Made by a program: the position numbers and the translations under genes
Part shown: positions 1-8,628 of the stretch, one piece after another
How positions within the stretch are numbered: the stretch's first letter is position 1
Layout: each line of letters starts with the position of its first letter
The notes under the pieces: generated by a model
Seen by the model: the letters and a program-made list of their open reading frames with translations, nothing else
Databases searched by the model: none
Told to the model about the DNA's origin: nothing
Source of the DNA: Anderseniella sp. Alg231-50
GTDB taxonomy: Bacteria > Pseudomonadota > Alphaproteobacteria > Rhizobiales > Aestuariivirgaceae
Direction: 5' to 3'
Length of the DNA stretch: 64,000 bases
Assembly: GCF_900149695.1 (NCBI RefSeq)
Contig: NZ_LT703005.1
Span: 13-64,012, forward strand

Positions 1-1
1 C

Positions 2-2983
2 ACTGTCACCGGCAGCAAGGATGGGCCTGTCATCACTTCGGCCGCGCAAGCCGGTACGGTGACTGAGACAGCGGATGTGCCCAGCGGCACCGACGCCGAT
101 CCTGACGATGCGACCGGCACCATCAGCTTTACCGATGTGGATTTGAGCGACAATCCGTCCGCCGGCCATGACGGCGGTACGGTGAGCGCCAGCACGCTGG
201 CCAACGGTTACACGCTGACCGGCCCGCAGGAAGCAGCCCTCAAGGCAGCGTTCAGCCTCGATGATCCGGCATTGGGCAATTTCTCGCAGACCGACGGCAC
301 CGGTTCCACCGGCTGGACCTATGACGTGGCCAATGCCGATATCGACTTCCTCGGTGAAGGCGACAGTGTCGAGCTGACCTACGTCGTCACCATCAGTGAC
401 GGCAATGGCGGCAGCACCACGCAGAACGTGGTGGTCACCGTAAACGGCACCAATGATGAGCCTGTCATCACCTCGGCCGCGCAAGCCGGTACGGTGACTG
501 AGACAGCGGATGTGCCCAGCGGCACCGACGCCGATCCTGACGATGCGACCGGCACCATCAGCTTTACCGATGTGGATTTGAGCGACAATCCGTCCGCCGG
601 CCATGACGGCGGTACGGTGAGCGCCAGCACGCTGGCCAACGGTTACACGCTGACCGGCCCGCAGGAAGCAGCCCTCAAGGCAGCGTTCAGCCTCGATGAT
701 CCGGCATTGGGCAATTTCTCGCAGACCGACGGCACCGGCTCCACCGGCTGGACCTATGACGTGGCCAATGCCGATATCGACTTCCTCGGTGAAGGCGACA
801 GTGTCGAGCTGACCTATGTCGTCACCATCAGTGACGGCAATGGCGGCAGCACCACGCAGAACGTGGTGGTGACGATCAATGGCACCAACGACCAACCGGT
901 CATCTCTGCTGCCGAGGTAAATGCTACAGGATTGATCGAGGCGGGCTTCGGTGTGGCCGGTGTTGATGAAGTCTCCGGTGACGTGTCCGGCACCTGGAGT
1001 GATGTTGACCAGGTCGAAGCAGGGCTTCTGGCCGTCACACAAGGCTCGGCGGCCGCAGATGTACAATCGGACCTCACCTTCGACGGGGTTACCGGCGAGG
1101 CCGAAGTGACAGGCACTTACGGGTCGTTGTTCATCAAGGCAGACGGCACCTATCGCTATGTGCTCGACAATGCTGATGCAGATACACAGGCCCTGACGGA
1201 TGGCCAGTCCGTCACCGACAGTTTCAACTACACCATCGCCAACGGACCCGATGCAGGAGATGCCGCGATATCCACCATCACCGTGGATATCACCGGCACC
1301 AATGACGCACCGGTCATCTCCGCTGCCGAGGTCAATGGAACAGGTCTGATTGAAGCAGGCTTCGGCGTGGCCGGAGTTGACGAGGTTGCCGGTGACGTGT
1401 CCGGCACCTGGAGCGATATTGACCAGGACGAAACGGCACTGCTTGCGGTGACTGAAGGATCTGCAGGCGGGGATGCGCAAACTGCCCTCACGTTCGACGG
1501 AGTGACCGGCGAGGCCGAAGTGACAGGTACTTACGGGTCATTGTTCATCAAGGCAGACGGCACCTATCGCTATGTGCTCGACAATGCTGACGCAGATACA
1601 CAGGCCCTGACGGATGGCCAGTCCGTCACCGACAGTTTCAACTACACCATCGCCAACGGACCCGATGCAGGAGATGCCGCGATATCCACCATCACCGTGG
1701 ATATCACCGGCACCAACGACCAACCGATCATCTCCGCTGCCGAGGTCAATGGAACAGGTCTGATTGAAGCAGGCTTCGGCGTGGCCGGAGTTGACGAGGT
1801 TGCCGGTGACGTGTCCGGCACCTGGAGCGATATTGATCAGGACGAAACGGCACTGCTTGCGGTGACTGAAGGATCTGCAGGCGTGGATGCACAAACTGCC
1901 CTCACGTTCGACGGAGTGACCGGCGAGGCCGAAGTGACAGGTACTTACGGGTCATTGTTCATCAAGGCAGACGGCACCTATCGCTATGTGCTCGACAATG
2001 CTGACGCAGACACACAGGCCCTGACCGACGGTCAGTCGGTTACAGACAGTTTCAACTACACCATCGCCAACGGAACCGATGCAGGAGATGCAGCGATATC
2101 CACCATCACCGTGGATATCACCGGCACCAATGACGCACCGGTCATCTCCGCTGCCGAAAATGCCTCCGGTATAGTCGAGGCAGGAACGGGTGTCGCGGGT
2201 GTCGCCGAAGTCTCCGGCGATGTATCAGGTACATGGAATGATGCAGATCAGGGTGAAGCGGCGTTGCTTGCCGTCACACAAGGCTCAGCGGGTGCAGACG
2301 CACAGTCTGGCCTCACATTCGACGGTGTGACCGGCGAGGCCGAAGTCACCGGCACCTACGGGTCCTTGTTCATCAAGGCAGACGGCACGTATCGCTATGT
2401 GCTGGATGACGCAGATGCCGATACCGAGGCACTGACTGACGGTCAGACTGTCACAGACAGCTTCAACTATACTATTGCAAACGGACCGGATGCGGGTGAT
2501 TCGGTGGTATCCACCATTAACATCGGGATCACCGGATCCGATGACACAACGGGTCCTGTCGCCAGTGTTGTCACATACGATGACATCGACTTTCTGGACA
2601 ACGGCATACTGGATACGTCCTATCTGCTGCTCGAAATTGATGGGGTATTTGAACCCGGCACGTCGGGAGCAAGTGATGTGTTTGAGCTTCCGTTCTTTGC
2701 CCTGGATGATGTCTCACCACCTGGAGAAGCCTACACCATTGAGAGTTTCACGCCGACTGAAGATGCGCTGGACCTGTCTATTCTTCTGGCGAACGCCGGC
2801 TATGTTTCCGGCAGCAGTTCAATCGAGGACTACGTCCAGTTTGTCGATGATGGAACCAATACGACGGTTCAGTTTGATGCGGACGGTGCCGGAACAGATG
2901 ACGGTTATGTTGATCTGGCCGTGCTTGACGGTGTTACCGGTGCTGCCGACATCAAGATTATCGACACTTCCATGGTTTCCTAG
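2..2983 (+). CDS. VCBS-repeat type I secreted adhesin, 3' part
   Basis: The reading frame is open from base 2, so the start lies left of the window; 993 residues are visible. They form two 145-residue repeats (about bases 26-895) and then four 138-residue repeats (about 911-2566). Each repeat ends in a G-T-N-D-x-P-V-I type boundary, typical of VCBS/bacterial cadherin-like domains. The last 130 residues lack repeats and contain ALDLSILL, YVQFVDDG and DLAVLDGV. These match the C-terminal target region of type I secreted repeat proteins, which directs export through an ABC/TolC channel. By family knowledge this is a surface adhesin or biofilm protein. The matching ABC transporter genes are not in the window. 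The repeat units are nearly identical at DNA level, so copy number could be mis-assembled. I am sure of the class and less sure of the ligand. Confidence 0.9.
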   Translation, partial: TVTGSKDGPVITSAAQAGTVTETADVPSGTDADPDDATGTISFTDVDLSDNPSAGHDGGTVSASTLANGYTLTGPQEAALKAAFSLDDPALGNFSQTDGTGSTGWTYDVANADIDFLGEGDSVELTYVVTISDGNGGSTTQNVVVTVNGTNDEPVITSAAQAGTVTETADVPSGTDADPDDATGTISFTDVDLSDNPSAGHDGGTVSASTLANGYTLTGPQEAALKAAFSLDDPALGNFSQTDGTGSTGWTYDVANADIDFLGEGDSVELTYVVTISDGNGGSTTQNVVVTINGTNDQPVISAAEVNATGLIEAGFGVAGVDEVSGDVSGTWSDVDQVEAGLLAVTQGSAAADVQSDLTFDGVTGEAEVTGTYGSLFIKADGTYRYVLDNADADTQALTDGQSVTDSFNYTIANGPDAGDAAISTITVDITGTNDAPVISAAEVNGTGLIEAGFGVAGVDEVAGDVSGTWSDIDQDETALLAVTEGSAGGDAQTALTFDGVTGEAEVTGTYGSLFIKADGTYRYVLDNADADTQALTDGQSVTDSFNYTIANGPDAGDAAISTITVDITGTNDQPIISAAEVNGTGLIEAGFGVAGVDEVAGDVSGTWSDIDQDETALLAVTEGSAGVDAQTALTFDGVTGEAEVTGTYGSLFIKADGTYRYVLDNADADTQALTDGQSVTDSFNYTIANGTDAGDAAISTITVDITGTNDAPVISAAENASGIVEAGTGVAGVAEVSGDVSGTWNDADQGEAALLAVTQGSAGADAQSGLTFDGVTGEAEVTGTYGSLFIKADGTYRYVLDDADADTEALTDGQTVTDSFNYTIANGPDAGDSVVSTINIGITGSDDTTGPVASVVTYDDIDFLDNGILDTSYLLLEIDGVFEPGTSGASDVFELPFFALDDVSPPGEAYTIESFTPTEDALDLSILLANAGYVSGSSSIEDYVQFVDDGTNTTVQFDADGAGTDDGYVDLAVLDGVTGAADIKIIDTSMVS
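26..895 (+). repeat. Two 435-bp in-frame tandem repeats (VCBS type A)
   Basis: The block around GTGACTGAGACAGCGG at base 59 recurs at base 494, a period of 435 bp or 145 codons. The copies differ by only a few bases, mainly synonymous changes near the ends (for example ttcc/ctcc near 303 and 738). More copies may lie left of the window. Confidence 0.95.
911..2566 (+). repeat. Four 414-bp in-frame tandem repeats (VCBS type B)
   Basis: The codons for A-E at the head of each unit fall at 911, 1325, 1739 and 2153, an exact 414-bp (138-codon) period. Units 2 and 3 are almost identical. Unit 4 is the most diverged and lacks the V-N dipeptide after A-E. The pattern suggests duplication outward from the centre, or gene conversion between the inner copies. 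Confidence 0.95.
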
Positions 2984-3075
2984 ACCTTAATAGCGATACG
3001 CAAAACCGACTGTTGGTCCCCACCGATTGTTTCCATCTCTCCTGCACACTGGCAAGTGACAGGAGACACGGCGAG

Positions 3076-3309
3076 ATGAAGAACACACAGGAAAGAGTTG
3101 CGGTTGCCAAGTTGCACGCTATTGAATCAGCGGAGCAGTATCTCATCGCAAGGACCCGCGAAGAACTGAGGCATTCGGCCGGGAGTATGCCGGTCGAAAA
3201 TTTTGCCGAGGCGCTCTACCGGCCTGTACTGGCTCTCGGGCTGACGGTCACATTCGTGTGGTTTCTCAACATTGGCGTTGTCAGCGATTTTCTGGCTGCA
3301 ACAATCTAG
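3076..3309 (+). CDS. Small single-helix membrane protein, unknown function
   Basis: This 77-residue protein has a charged N-terminal half (about residues 1-50, with an amphipathic stretch around EQYLIARTREEL) and one hydrophobic helix near residues 51-72. It ends five residues after the helix. I chose ATG 3076 because AGGAG lies 10 bases upstream; an in-frame ATG at 3013 would add 21 residues and lacks a site of this quality. It lies 92 bases after the adhesin stop, on the same strand. I do not recognise a family. The topology suggests an inner-membrane protein with its N-terminus in the cytoplasm. The link to the adhesin is only proximity. Confidence 0.6.
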   Translation: MKNTQERVAVAKLHAIESAEQYLIARTREELRHSAGSMPVENFAEALYRPVLALGLTVTFVWFLNIGVVSDFLAATI

Positions 3310-3345
3310 ATCGCGGTCAGTAAACTCAGCGCGCAAGGTTATCTG

Positions 3346-3690
3346 TTAGCTTTCTTTTTTGGGTGCCTGCGTTACCTGAACGCCGCGTAGGGAGGCGGGC
3401 AGGGGCTTGTCTCCAAAATCTATCACCGTGCGGTTGGAGAGCAGACCCTTGCTGTTGACTTCAATTTGTGCACGGCGATTGCCGTGGAAAAAGCTCAATC
3501 GAAATTCCCCATCGTGTTCATCTATACCTGCTTCGCATAACGTGGTGATGGAGCCTTGCCTGATGTGGTGTGGAACCTGATCTGCGGGAATGTTGAGCAA
3601 GTCCCCGACCAGAACGGCATTGACGACGGGACCGTCGTCGTCAAACTCGACAAGGTGATGGTTGATTTTGCGACTGCCGGATTTGTCCAT
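3346..3690 (-). CDS. DUF6522-like small protein
   Basis: This 114-residue protein has no signal peptide or membrane helix. The central part reads like the DUF6522 family: a helix with IPADQVPHHIRQGSITTLCEAG, then a two-strand segment GEFRLSFFHGNRRAQIEV. The family is small, cytoplasmic and of unknown role. In many alphaproteobacterial members I recall the same order, a short helical 'V-x-x-L-x-x-G' part followed by the FFHG strand. The gene is transcribed alone, towards the membrane-protein gene at 3076. Family assignment is by eye and the function is unknown. Confidence 0.65.
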   Translation of the reverse strand: MDKSGSRKINHHLVEFDDDGPVVNAVLVGDLLNIPADQVPHHIRQGSITTLCEAGIDEHDGEFRLSFFHGNRRAQIEVNSKGLLSNRTVIDFGDKPLPASLRGVQVTQAPKKES

Positions 3691-3925
3691 GAGTCCTTAC
3701 TTGAACGCTCTGCTATAACATGTATTTGGAATGCATCTTAATAAGGTGCCAGGGGCTCTTCAATGGCCAAAACAACGCAACCTGATTTCCCCAGATGTGT
3801 CGAGGTCTCAATGCACGCTCGTCCTCGCTGCAAATGGTTTGGCACACGACAGCTGTTCAAACATCAATCCCGGCGATATCATCACCAGACGATCCGGAAC
3901 AGACTGGCTATGGAGCGGCTATACT

Positions 3926-4519
3926 ATGCGGATACATAACTTTCGATGCCTCTTCGTCTTTATCTCGCTACTGGCAATGTCAGGCATCGCGCAGGCGCAA
4001 GACTACGACGCGGGTATTGCCGCTCTGCAGGCGGGTGAATTTTCCAAGGCTCGCAAGGAGTTGCGCCCACTGGCTGAGACCGGACACGGCGAGGCTCAGT
4101 ATCAAATGGGTACGATGTTTGAATATGCCCGCGGTTATGCACAAAACGATGCAATGGCAGCGAGCTGGTATCTCAAGGCGGCGGCGAAAAATGTTGCCGC
4201 CGCGCAATACCGGCTGGGCGTCCTGCACGAAAACGGTTGGGGTGTTGCGCAAAACCACACCCGGGCGGCGTATTGGTATAAAAAGGCAGCCATGCAGGAA
4301 CACGGATTTGCTCAGCATGATCTGGCGTTCTTGTACTATCAAGGCAAAGGGCTGCCGCGCGATCATGTACAGGCCTATATGTGGCTGAAAATTGCAGACC
4401 TGCAGGGCAACAGGTTGATGACGAAGCATTTGAGCCTGGTGGCACGCGGCATGACCACCGCCCAGATCAACAAGGCGCAGCGTCTTGCCTATCAATGGCT
4501 CAGGGGCCGCCGTTTGTAG
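3926..4519 (+). CDS. Exported Sel1-repeat protein
   Basis: This 197-residue protein starts with a signal peptide (positive RIHNFR, hydrophobic FVFISLLAMSG, cleavage after AQA near residue 25). Sel1-type repeats follow from about residue 28 to 165. Signatures are GEAQYQMGTMFEYARGYAQ, AAAQYRLGVLHENGWGVAQ and GFAQHDLAFLYYQGKGL, each followed by an A-x-x-W-Y-x-K-A-A helix. Sel1 repeats form alpha-alpha superhelices for protein binding, here in the periplasm. ATG 3926 is preferred because GGAG lies 10 bases upstream and the signal peptide begins there; the longer in-frame start at 3731 would bury it. A second Sel1 gene lies at 54944. The partner is unknown. Confidence 0.85.
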   Translation: MRIHNFRCLFVFISLLAMSGIAQAQDYDAGIAALQAGEFSKARKELRPLAETGHGEAQYQMGTMFEYARGYAQNDAMAASWYLKAAAKNVAAAQYRLGVLHENGWGVAQNHTRAAYWYKKAAMQEHGFAQHDLAFLYYQGKGLPRDHVQAYMWLKIADLQGNRLMTKHLSLVARGMTTAQINKAQRLAYQWLRGRRL

Positions 4520-4624
4520 CGAATTTCCACGCCCGCAATCCGTCACACTAAATTCGCTGATTGTCCGGTAACCTGTGCGTGTTATGTATCATGACAGCAG
4601 ATTCTTTCGGGACGCGAAATCGCC

Positions 4625-6004
4625 ATGCCGGAACTGGTGGACGAATTGGGAATTCACGACGACGATGGCGCCTTGCGCGCCGAGTACGTTCGTGCGGTTG
4701 CCGACACACTCCAACAGGATGATGCCCGCCAGCTTCGCAAGCTCATCAAGGAACTGCATGTCGCCGACATAGCTGACCTGATCGAGTTCCTGCCGTCCGA
4801 GGACCGGATACGGTTTATCGAATTGCAGGGCAGGACTTTCGATTTTGAAGTGCTGCCGGAACTGGATGAGTCCGTTCGTGACGGGCTCATGGATGCATTG
4901 CCCAACCAGTTCATTTCATCCGCGGTGCGGAAGCTGGACACCGATGATGCGCTTTACCTCATCGAAGACATGGATGAGGAGGACCAGCAGGAAATCCTCG
5001 CCAAGGTGTCCCGCGAGGACCGCACTGCGTTGACCCGGGGACTTGAGTATCCGGAATACTCGGCCGGCCGTCTCATGCAGACCAGTTTCGTGGCTGTACC
5101 GTCATTCTGGTCGGTGGGGCAGACCATCGACTACATGCGCAATGAAGAAGATTTGCCGGAAGATTTTATCGAGATCTATATTGTTGATCCCGCATATCAC
5201 ACGGTTGGTTTCGTCCCGGTCAGCCTGGTATTGCGCCATCCCCGGCCGCAGCAGATCTCGGAGATCATGCGCGAACATGACGTCGTTTTCACGGTGACGG
5301 ATGAGCAGGACGATGTCGCATACAAGTTTGAACAATACCATCTGGGCTCAGCAGCCGTGGTGGATGAGAACCAGCGTCTCGTCGGGTCGATCACCATTGA
5401 CGATATCGTGGATGTTATCCAGGAAGAGGCCAGTGAGGACATCTTGCGGCTCGGCGGCGTGGGCGATGAGGAAATCACAGACACAATCTGGTCGACAACC
5501 CAGTCACGCTTTGGCTGGCTGGTCCTCAATCTGGCAACTGCCGTTCTGGCATCGTGGGTCATCTCGCTGTTTGATGCGTCGATTGAGCAAATGGTTGCAC
5601 TGGCAATCTTGATGCCCATTGTGGCGTCCATGGGCGGTAATGCGGGTACCCAGACCATGACCGTTGCGGTGCGCGCCATTGCACAAAGAAATCTTGGTCC
5701 GGTGAATGCGGTGCGCGTCGTCGTGCGTGAAAGCACGGTCGGTGTGCTCAACGGCGTGGCTTTTGCGATCATCATGGGATTGTTCGCCTGGTGGTGGTTT
5801 GGGTCGGATCAGCTGGGCCTGGTGATCGGAGCCGCGATGATCATCAACATGTTCGCAGCAGCTTTGGCCGGTATTCTCATTCCACTGGCACTAGAGCGCT
5901 TTGAAATAGACCCTGCAGTCGCATCCGGCGTGTTTGTCACCACTGTCACGGATGTTGTCGGCTTCTTTGCCTTCCTCGGGCTGGCGGCGTGGTGGTTACT
6001 GTAA
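4625..6004 (+). CDS. mgtE: Magnesium transporter MgtE
   Basis: At 459 residues this has the normal MgtE length. An N-terminal MgtE_N superhelical domain covers about residues 25-130 (DIADLIEFLPSEDR, DTDDALYLIEDMDEEDQQE). A CBS pair covers about 135-265 (GRLMQTSFVAVP, GSITIDDIVDVIQEEASED). A five-helix channel domain covers about 290-459, with the family signature PIVASMGGNAGTQTM. In this family cytosolic Mg2+ bound by the N and CBS domains closes the pore. The gene stands alone; the ribosome-binding site before ATG 4625 is weak. A short GC hairpin with a T-run follows the stop. Identification is secure. Confidence 0.95.
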   Translation: MPELVDELGIHDDDGALRAEYVRAVADTLQQDDARQLRKLIKELHVADIADLIEFLPSEDRIRFIELQGRTFDFEVLPELDESVRDGLMDALPNQFISSAVRKLDTDDALYLIEDMDEEDQQEILAKVSREDRTALTRGLEYPEYSAGRLMQTSFVAVPSFWSVGQTIDYMRNEEDLPEDFIEIYIVDPAYHTVGFVPVSLVLRHPRPQQISEIMREHDVVFTVTDEQDDVAYKFEQYHLGSAAVVDENQRLVGSITIDDIVDVIQEEASEDILRLGGVGDEEITDTIWSTTQSRFGWLVLNLATAVLASWVISLFDASIEQMVALAILMPIVASMGGNAGTQTMTVAVRAIAQRNLGPVNAVRVVVRESTVGVLNGVAFAIIMGLFAWWWFGSDQLGLVIGAAMIINMFAAALAGILIPLALERFEIDPAVASGVFVTTVTDVVGFFAFLGLAAWWLL

Positions 6005-6024
6005 TCGCTGCTGACGCCGTCCTG

Positions 6025-6042
6025 CCGGCTGTCGCCGGTTTT
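6025..6042 (+). terminator. Possible rho-independent terminator after mgtE
   Basis: CCGGC, a four-base loop and GCCGG are followed by TTTT, 20 bases after the mgtE stop. The stem is only five GC pairs, so it is a weak candidate. Confidence 0.4.
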
Positions 6043-6051
6043 CGTAATCTC

Positions 6052-6513
6052 CTAGATAATCCACCAGGCTCTTACCTTGCCGGCATAGTCCGACCACGCC
6101 TCACCGAACTTGCTGCGGAGGTGAGCCTGTTCGCGCACTACAGCCAGTTTATGGGTTGCTATTGCGGCCAGGGGTGTCGCAATCAGCAACCAGCCGTTTT
6201 GCAGGGCCAGTCCCAGGCCAAGGGTCGCAATCGTATTGCCGACGTAAATCGGGTTGCGCATGTGCGCGAAGGGACCGGACGTGACCAGCTTGTCGGCGGC
6301 GCGGTGAGGGAGGATGTTGGTACGTGACTTTGTCATTGTAGCCATTGCCCAGATGTCGAGCATGATACCTGCTGCCAGCACGGCGTAACCTGGCCAGGTC
6401 AATGCCTCTGTCAACTTGAGGGGTTGCACCTGTTGCAGCAGCAATCCGGCAATGACCAGTCCCCCGAAAATCATCGGCGGCCAGGGCAGGGTGTTGGGGG
6501 ATTTCTCAACCAT
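6052..6513 (-). CDS. Isoprenylcysteine-carboxylmethyltransferase-like membrane protein
   Basis: The protein has 153 residues with hydrophobic segments near residues 12-30, 40-58 and 95-125. The C-terminal half contains the ICMT/PEMT-type methyltransferase signature LVTSGPFAHMRNPIYVGN, the SAM-binding region of this integral-membrane family, and ends with the usual FGEAWSDYAGKVRAW. Bacterial members are usually uncharacterised; substrates are lipids or small thiols by analogy. I chose ATG 6513 because the further upstream in-frame region (to 6723) looks non-coding and overlaps the divergent aldo/keto reductase gene at 6591. The family is clear and the substrate is not. Confidence 0.85.
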   Translation of the reverse strand: MVEKSPNTLPWPPMIFGGLVIAGLLLQQVQPLKLTEALTWPGYAVLAAGIMLDIWAMATMTKSRTNILPHRAADKLVTSGPFAHMRNPIYVGNTIATLGLGLALQNGWLLIATPLAAIATHKLAVVREQAHLRSKFGEAWSDYAGKVRAWWII

Positions 6514-6590
6514 TCTCAGTTGCTTTCTTTGAGATTTCCCAGTCAAGATGCCATCACCAACAGGCAAATCGCAAAGAGGCATGAACGCGC

Positions 6591-7421
6591 ATGAAAATCG
6601 TATCCGCAAATGGAGCAGATATTCCCGCCATCGGTCTTGGCACCTGGGAACTGCGTGGCGAGCAGTGCACGCAACTCGTTGAGACCGCATTGCAAGGCGG
6701 ATACACCCATATTGACACTGCACAGATGTATCAGAACGAGCGCGAAGTCGGAGCCGGCATCCGGGCGTCCGGCATGAACCGCGACAATCTGTTTGTGACC
6801 ACGAAAATCTGGCCGGAGAATTACGCTACGGATGATTTTGCCCGGGCCGCGGACGAACGCCTTGAATTCCTGGACTGCGGTACACTCGATCTGTTGTTGC
6901 TGCATTGGCCACCGCAGGCAGTCAGCATGGCTGAGGCTGTCGCCGGACTGAACAAGGCAAAACGGACAGGGCTTGCGCGCCACATAGGCATCTCCAACTT
7001 CACGGTGCAGCAGGTAGAAGAGGCGGTCGCACTCTCGGATGAACCCCTGGTCTGTAATCAGATTGAGTATCATCCGCTGATCAATCAGGACAAAGTCCGC
7101 GCGGCCTGTGCCCGTCACGGACTGGCGGTTACTGCCTATTGCCCGATTGCCCGCAATCAGGTCGCTGATGAACCAGTGATGCGTGACATTGCGCTTCGCC
7201 ATGATGCCAGTCCGGCCCAGATAGCGCTTGCCTGGCTTGCCGGCCACGGCGATGTCATATCCATTCCGCGCTCATCCAGGCCGGAACGGCTTGCCGACAA
7301 CCTGAAAGCGATGCGGATTTCTTTGAGTGAAGACGAGATGGCGGAAATCGGCGCGCTGACTGCGCGTGATCTCCGGCTGGTGGACCCGGAAAGTGTACGT
7401 CCTCGATGGGATACCGCCTGA
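6591..7421 (+). CDS. Aldo/keto reductase
   Basis: This is a 276-residue cytoplasmic NADPH-dependent oxidoreductase of the 2,5-diketo-gluconate-reductase-like AKR group. The whole catalytic tetrad is visible: Asp42 and Tyr47 (HIDTAQMYQNE), Lys72 (VTTKIW) and His105 (LLLLHWP). The cofactor region ISIPRSSRPERLADN lies near residues 223-237. The length is normal. It is transcribed divergently from the methyltransferase-like gene at 6513, sharing 77 bases. It likely reduces small aldehydes or ketones. Nothing nearby identifies the physiological substrate. Confidence 0.92.
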   Translation: MKIVSANGADIPAIGLGTWELRGEQCTQLVETALQGGYTHIDTAQMYQNEREVGAGIRASGMNRDNLFVTTKIWPENYATDDFARAADERLEFLDCGTLDLLLLHWPPQAVSMAEAVAGLNKAKRTGLARHIGISNFTVQQVEEAVALSDEPLVCNQIEYHPLINQDKVRAACARHGLAVTAYCPIARNQVADEPVMRDIALRHDASPAQIALAWLAGHGDVISIPRSSRPERLADNLKAMRISLSEDEMAEIGALTARDLRLVDPESVRPRWDTA

Positions 7422-7427
7422 GCGGCT

Positions 7428-7910
7428 TCAGGCAGCCTGGTTCTGGCTGAGACCCCAGCCTTTTGACGCACCGCCGAGCTTTTGTGCCCAGGTCTGAAAC
7501 ACCGTCTCTATTGCGTGGATTTCCTGTGGAACCGGAGCCATGCAAAGAGTGACAGCCACAGTCCAGACAGTGTCGCTTATTGGTTGTGCTTGCGCTGACT
7601 GGCAATTGGTTGCGCCTTGTGAAATCGACACAATCTCCTCGGCGCACTGCTGCGAGGGAACTTCGGCAAAAAATTGTATGTCGACCGGAGCAACACCTGA
7701 TGACGGGGCCGCTTGTTGAAGCGGGTCTGTTGGCATTCCGGGAGCGGGCAGATTTCCGCCTGGCAACTCTGTTCCTGCCGGACTTCTCGTGGCAAGTCCG
7801 ATGCGCGCAAGGTTGGCGGGAGAGCCTGTAACACTGACCGGAGTCACAATGTCAGACGTTTTTTCACGCGACAATACGTCCCGCAATTTACCGAAGAGAC
7901 TTTCACCCAT
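7428..7910 (-). CDS. Protein with a C-terminal RraB-like domain
   Basis: The first 75 of 160 residues are low-complexity and rich in P, G and A. The C-terminal 85 form a compact domain. It ends in a helix and a GG-x5-GWG motif (WAQKLGGASKGWG), preceded by a W-x-V-x-V-T-L-C-M-A-P strand. That order (strand, then a helix ending in gG..dGWG) resembles the RraB/ribonuclease E inhibitor fold. The match is by eye and is weak in the first half of the domain. No signal peptide is seen. The stop lies six bases from the converging aldo/keto reductase stop. Function is unproven; if RraB-like, it would act on RNA decay. Confidence 0.5.
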   Translation of the reverse strand: MGESLFGKLRDVLSREKTSDIVTPVSVTGSPANLARIGLATRSPAGTELPGGNLPAPGMPTDPLQQAAPSSGVAPVDIQFFAEVPSQQCAEEIVSISQGATNCQSAQAQPISDTVWTVAVTLCMAPVPQEIHAIETVFQTWAQKLGGASKGWGLSQNQAA

Positions 7911-8092
7911 GTTCTGCCGATCCCGAACAACTGAAATGACTTTATGGGAGACAGGTTACGAGGTTTTGACTAACGAAACGTTGCAGTTCGGGTCAGGTGT
8001 TGGAATCGGACCTTGACCCCCTTGACGTAACAATATGAAACTGCGGTGATATTCTTATTGGTTCCAGATCAGCAGCATCGGAAAGCGTACAC

Positions 8093-8497
8093 ATGCCTCA
8101 GGAAATAACGACCGGTATCAAAGACCTGCTCGAAGAGGCCAAGGCCGAGATATCGGAGGTTGACGTGGCAGCTGCACGCGATCTGATTGATAACAGCAAC
8201 GCCTTGCTGGTCGACATTCGCGATGTCCGTGAACTGTGGCGTGACGGGAAGGTGCCGGACTCCCGGCATGTGCCGCGCGGCATGGTCGAATTCTGGATTG
8301 CACCGGACAGTCCCTATCACAAGGAAATTTTCACCGAGGATCGCCCGTTCATTTTCATGTGCGCAGGCGGTTTGCGTTCCGCGCTGGCAACCCAGATAGC
8401 CCAGCGGATGGGCCTGAAACCGGCCTATAATCTGATTGGTGGATTTGGAGCATGGCGAGACGCTGATGCGCCGATAATTCCGCACGAGAAAAAATAG
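8093..8497 (+). CDS. Rhodanese-like domain protein
   Basis: This 134-residue single-domain rhodanese carries the active-site cysteine Cys90 in the loop CAGGLRS, preceded by DRPFIFM. Family landmarks include the CH2A-like segment LLVDIRDVRELWRDGKVP (about 38-55) and GHVPRG-equivalent RHVPRG (58-63). A C-terminal YNLIGGFGAWRDADAPI follows. Such proteins carry a persulfide on the cysteine and pass sulfur to acceptors, or bind oxyanions. No signal peptide is present, so it is cytoplasmic. The upstream gap to 7910 is a divergent promoter region. The physiological acceptor cannot be told from context. Confidence 0.9.
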   Translation: MPQEITTGIKDLLEEAKAEISEVDVAAARDLIDNSNALLVDIRDVRELWRDGKVPDSRHVPRGMVEFWIAPDSPYHKEIFTEDRPFIFMCAGGLRSALATQIAQRMGLKPAYNLIGGFGAWRDADAPIIPHEKK

Positions 8498-8628
8498 CCG
8501 GCAGACTGACGCGCCTGCTCATTTGCGGTCTGACCGGCTGACATTGGCCGGGTTTAAGCAATTGAATTCTGTGTACACTTGACGGTTCGACATTGCCTGT
8601 TGCCAGATGGACGCGGAAGGTAGGCCTC

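Noticed and set aside
379-1894. Several open frames antisense to the adhesin repeats
   Set aside because: They recur with the repeat period, are low-complexity, and mirror the codon bias of the real gene on the other strand.
26-2566. Direct repeats as a possible CRISPR-like array
   Set aside because: The units are 414-435 bp, contiguous and in frame, so they are protein domain repeats with no spacers.
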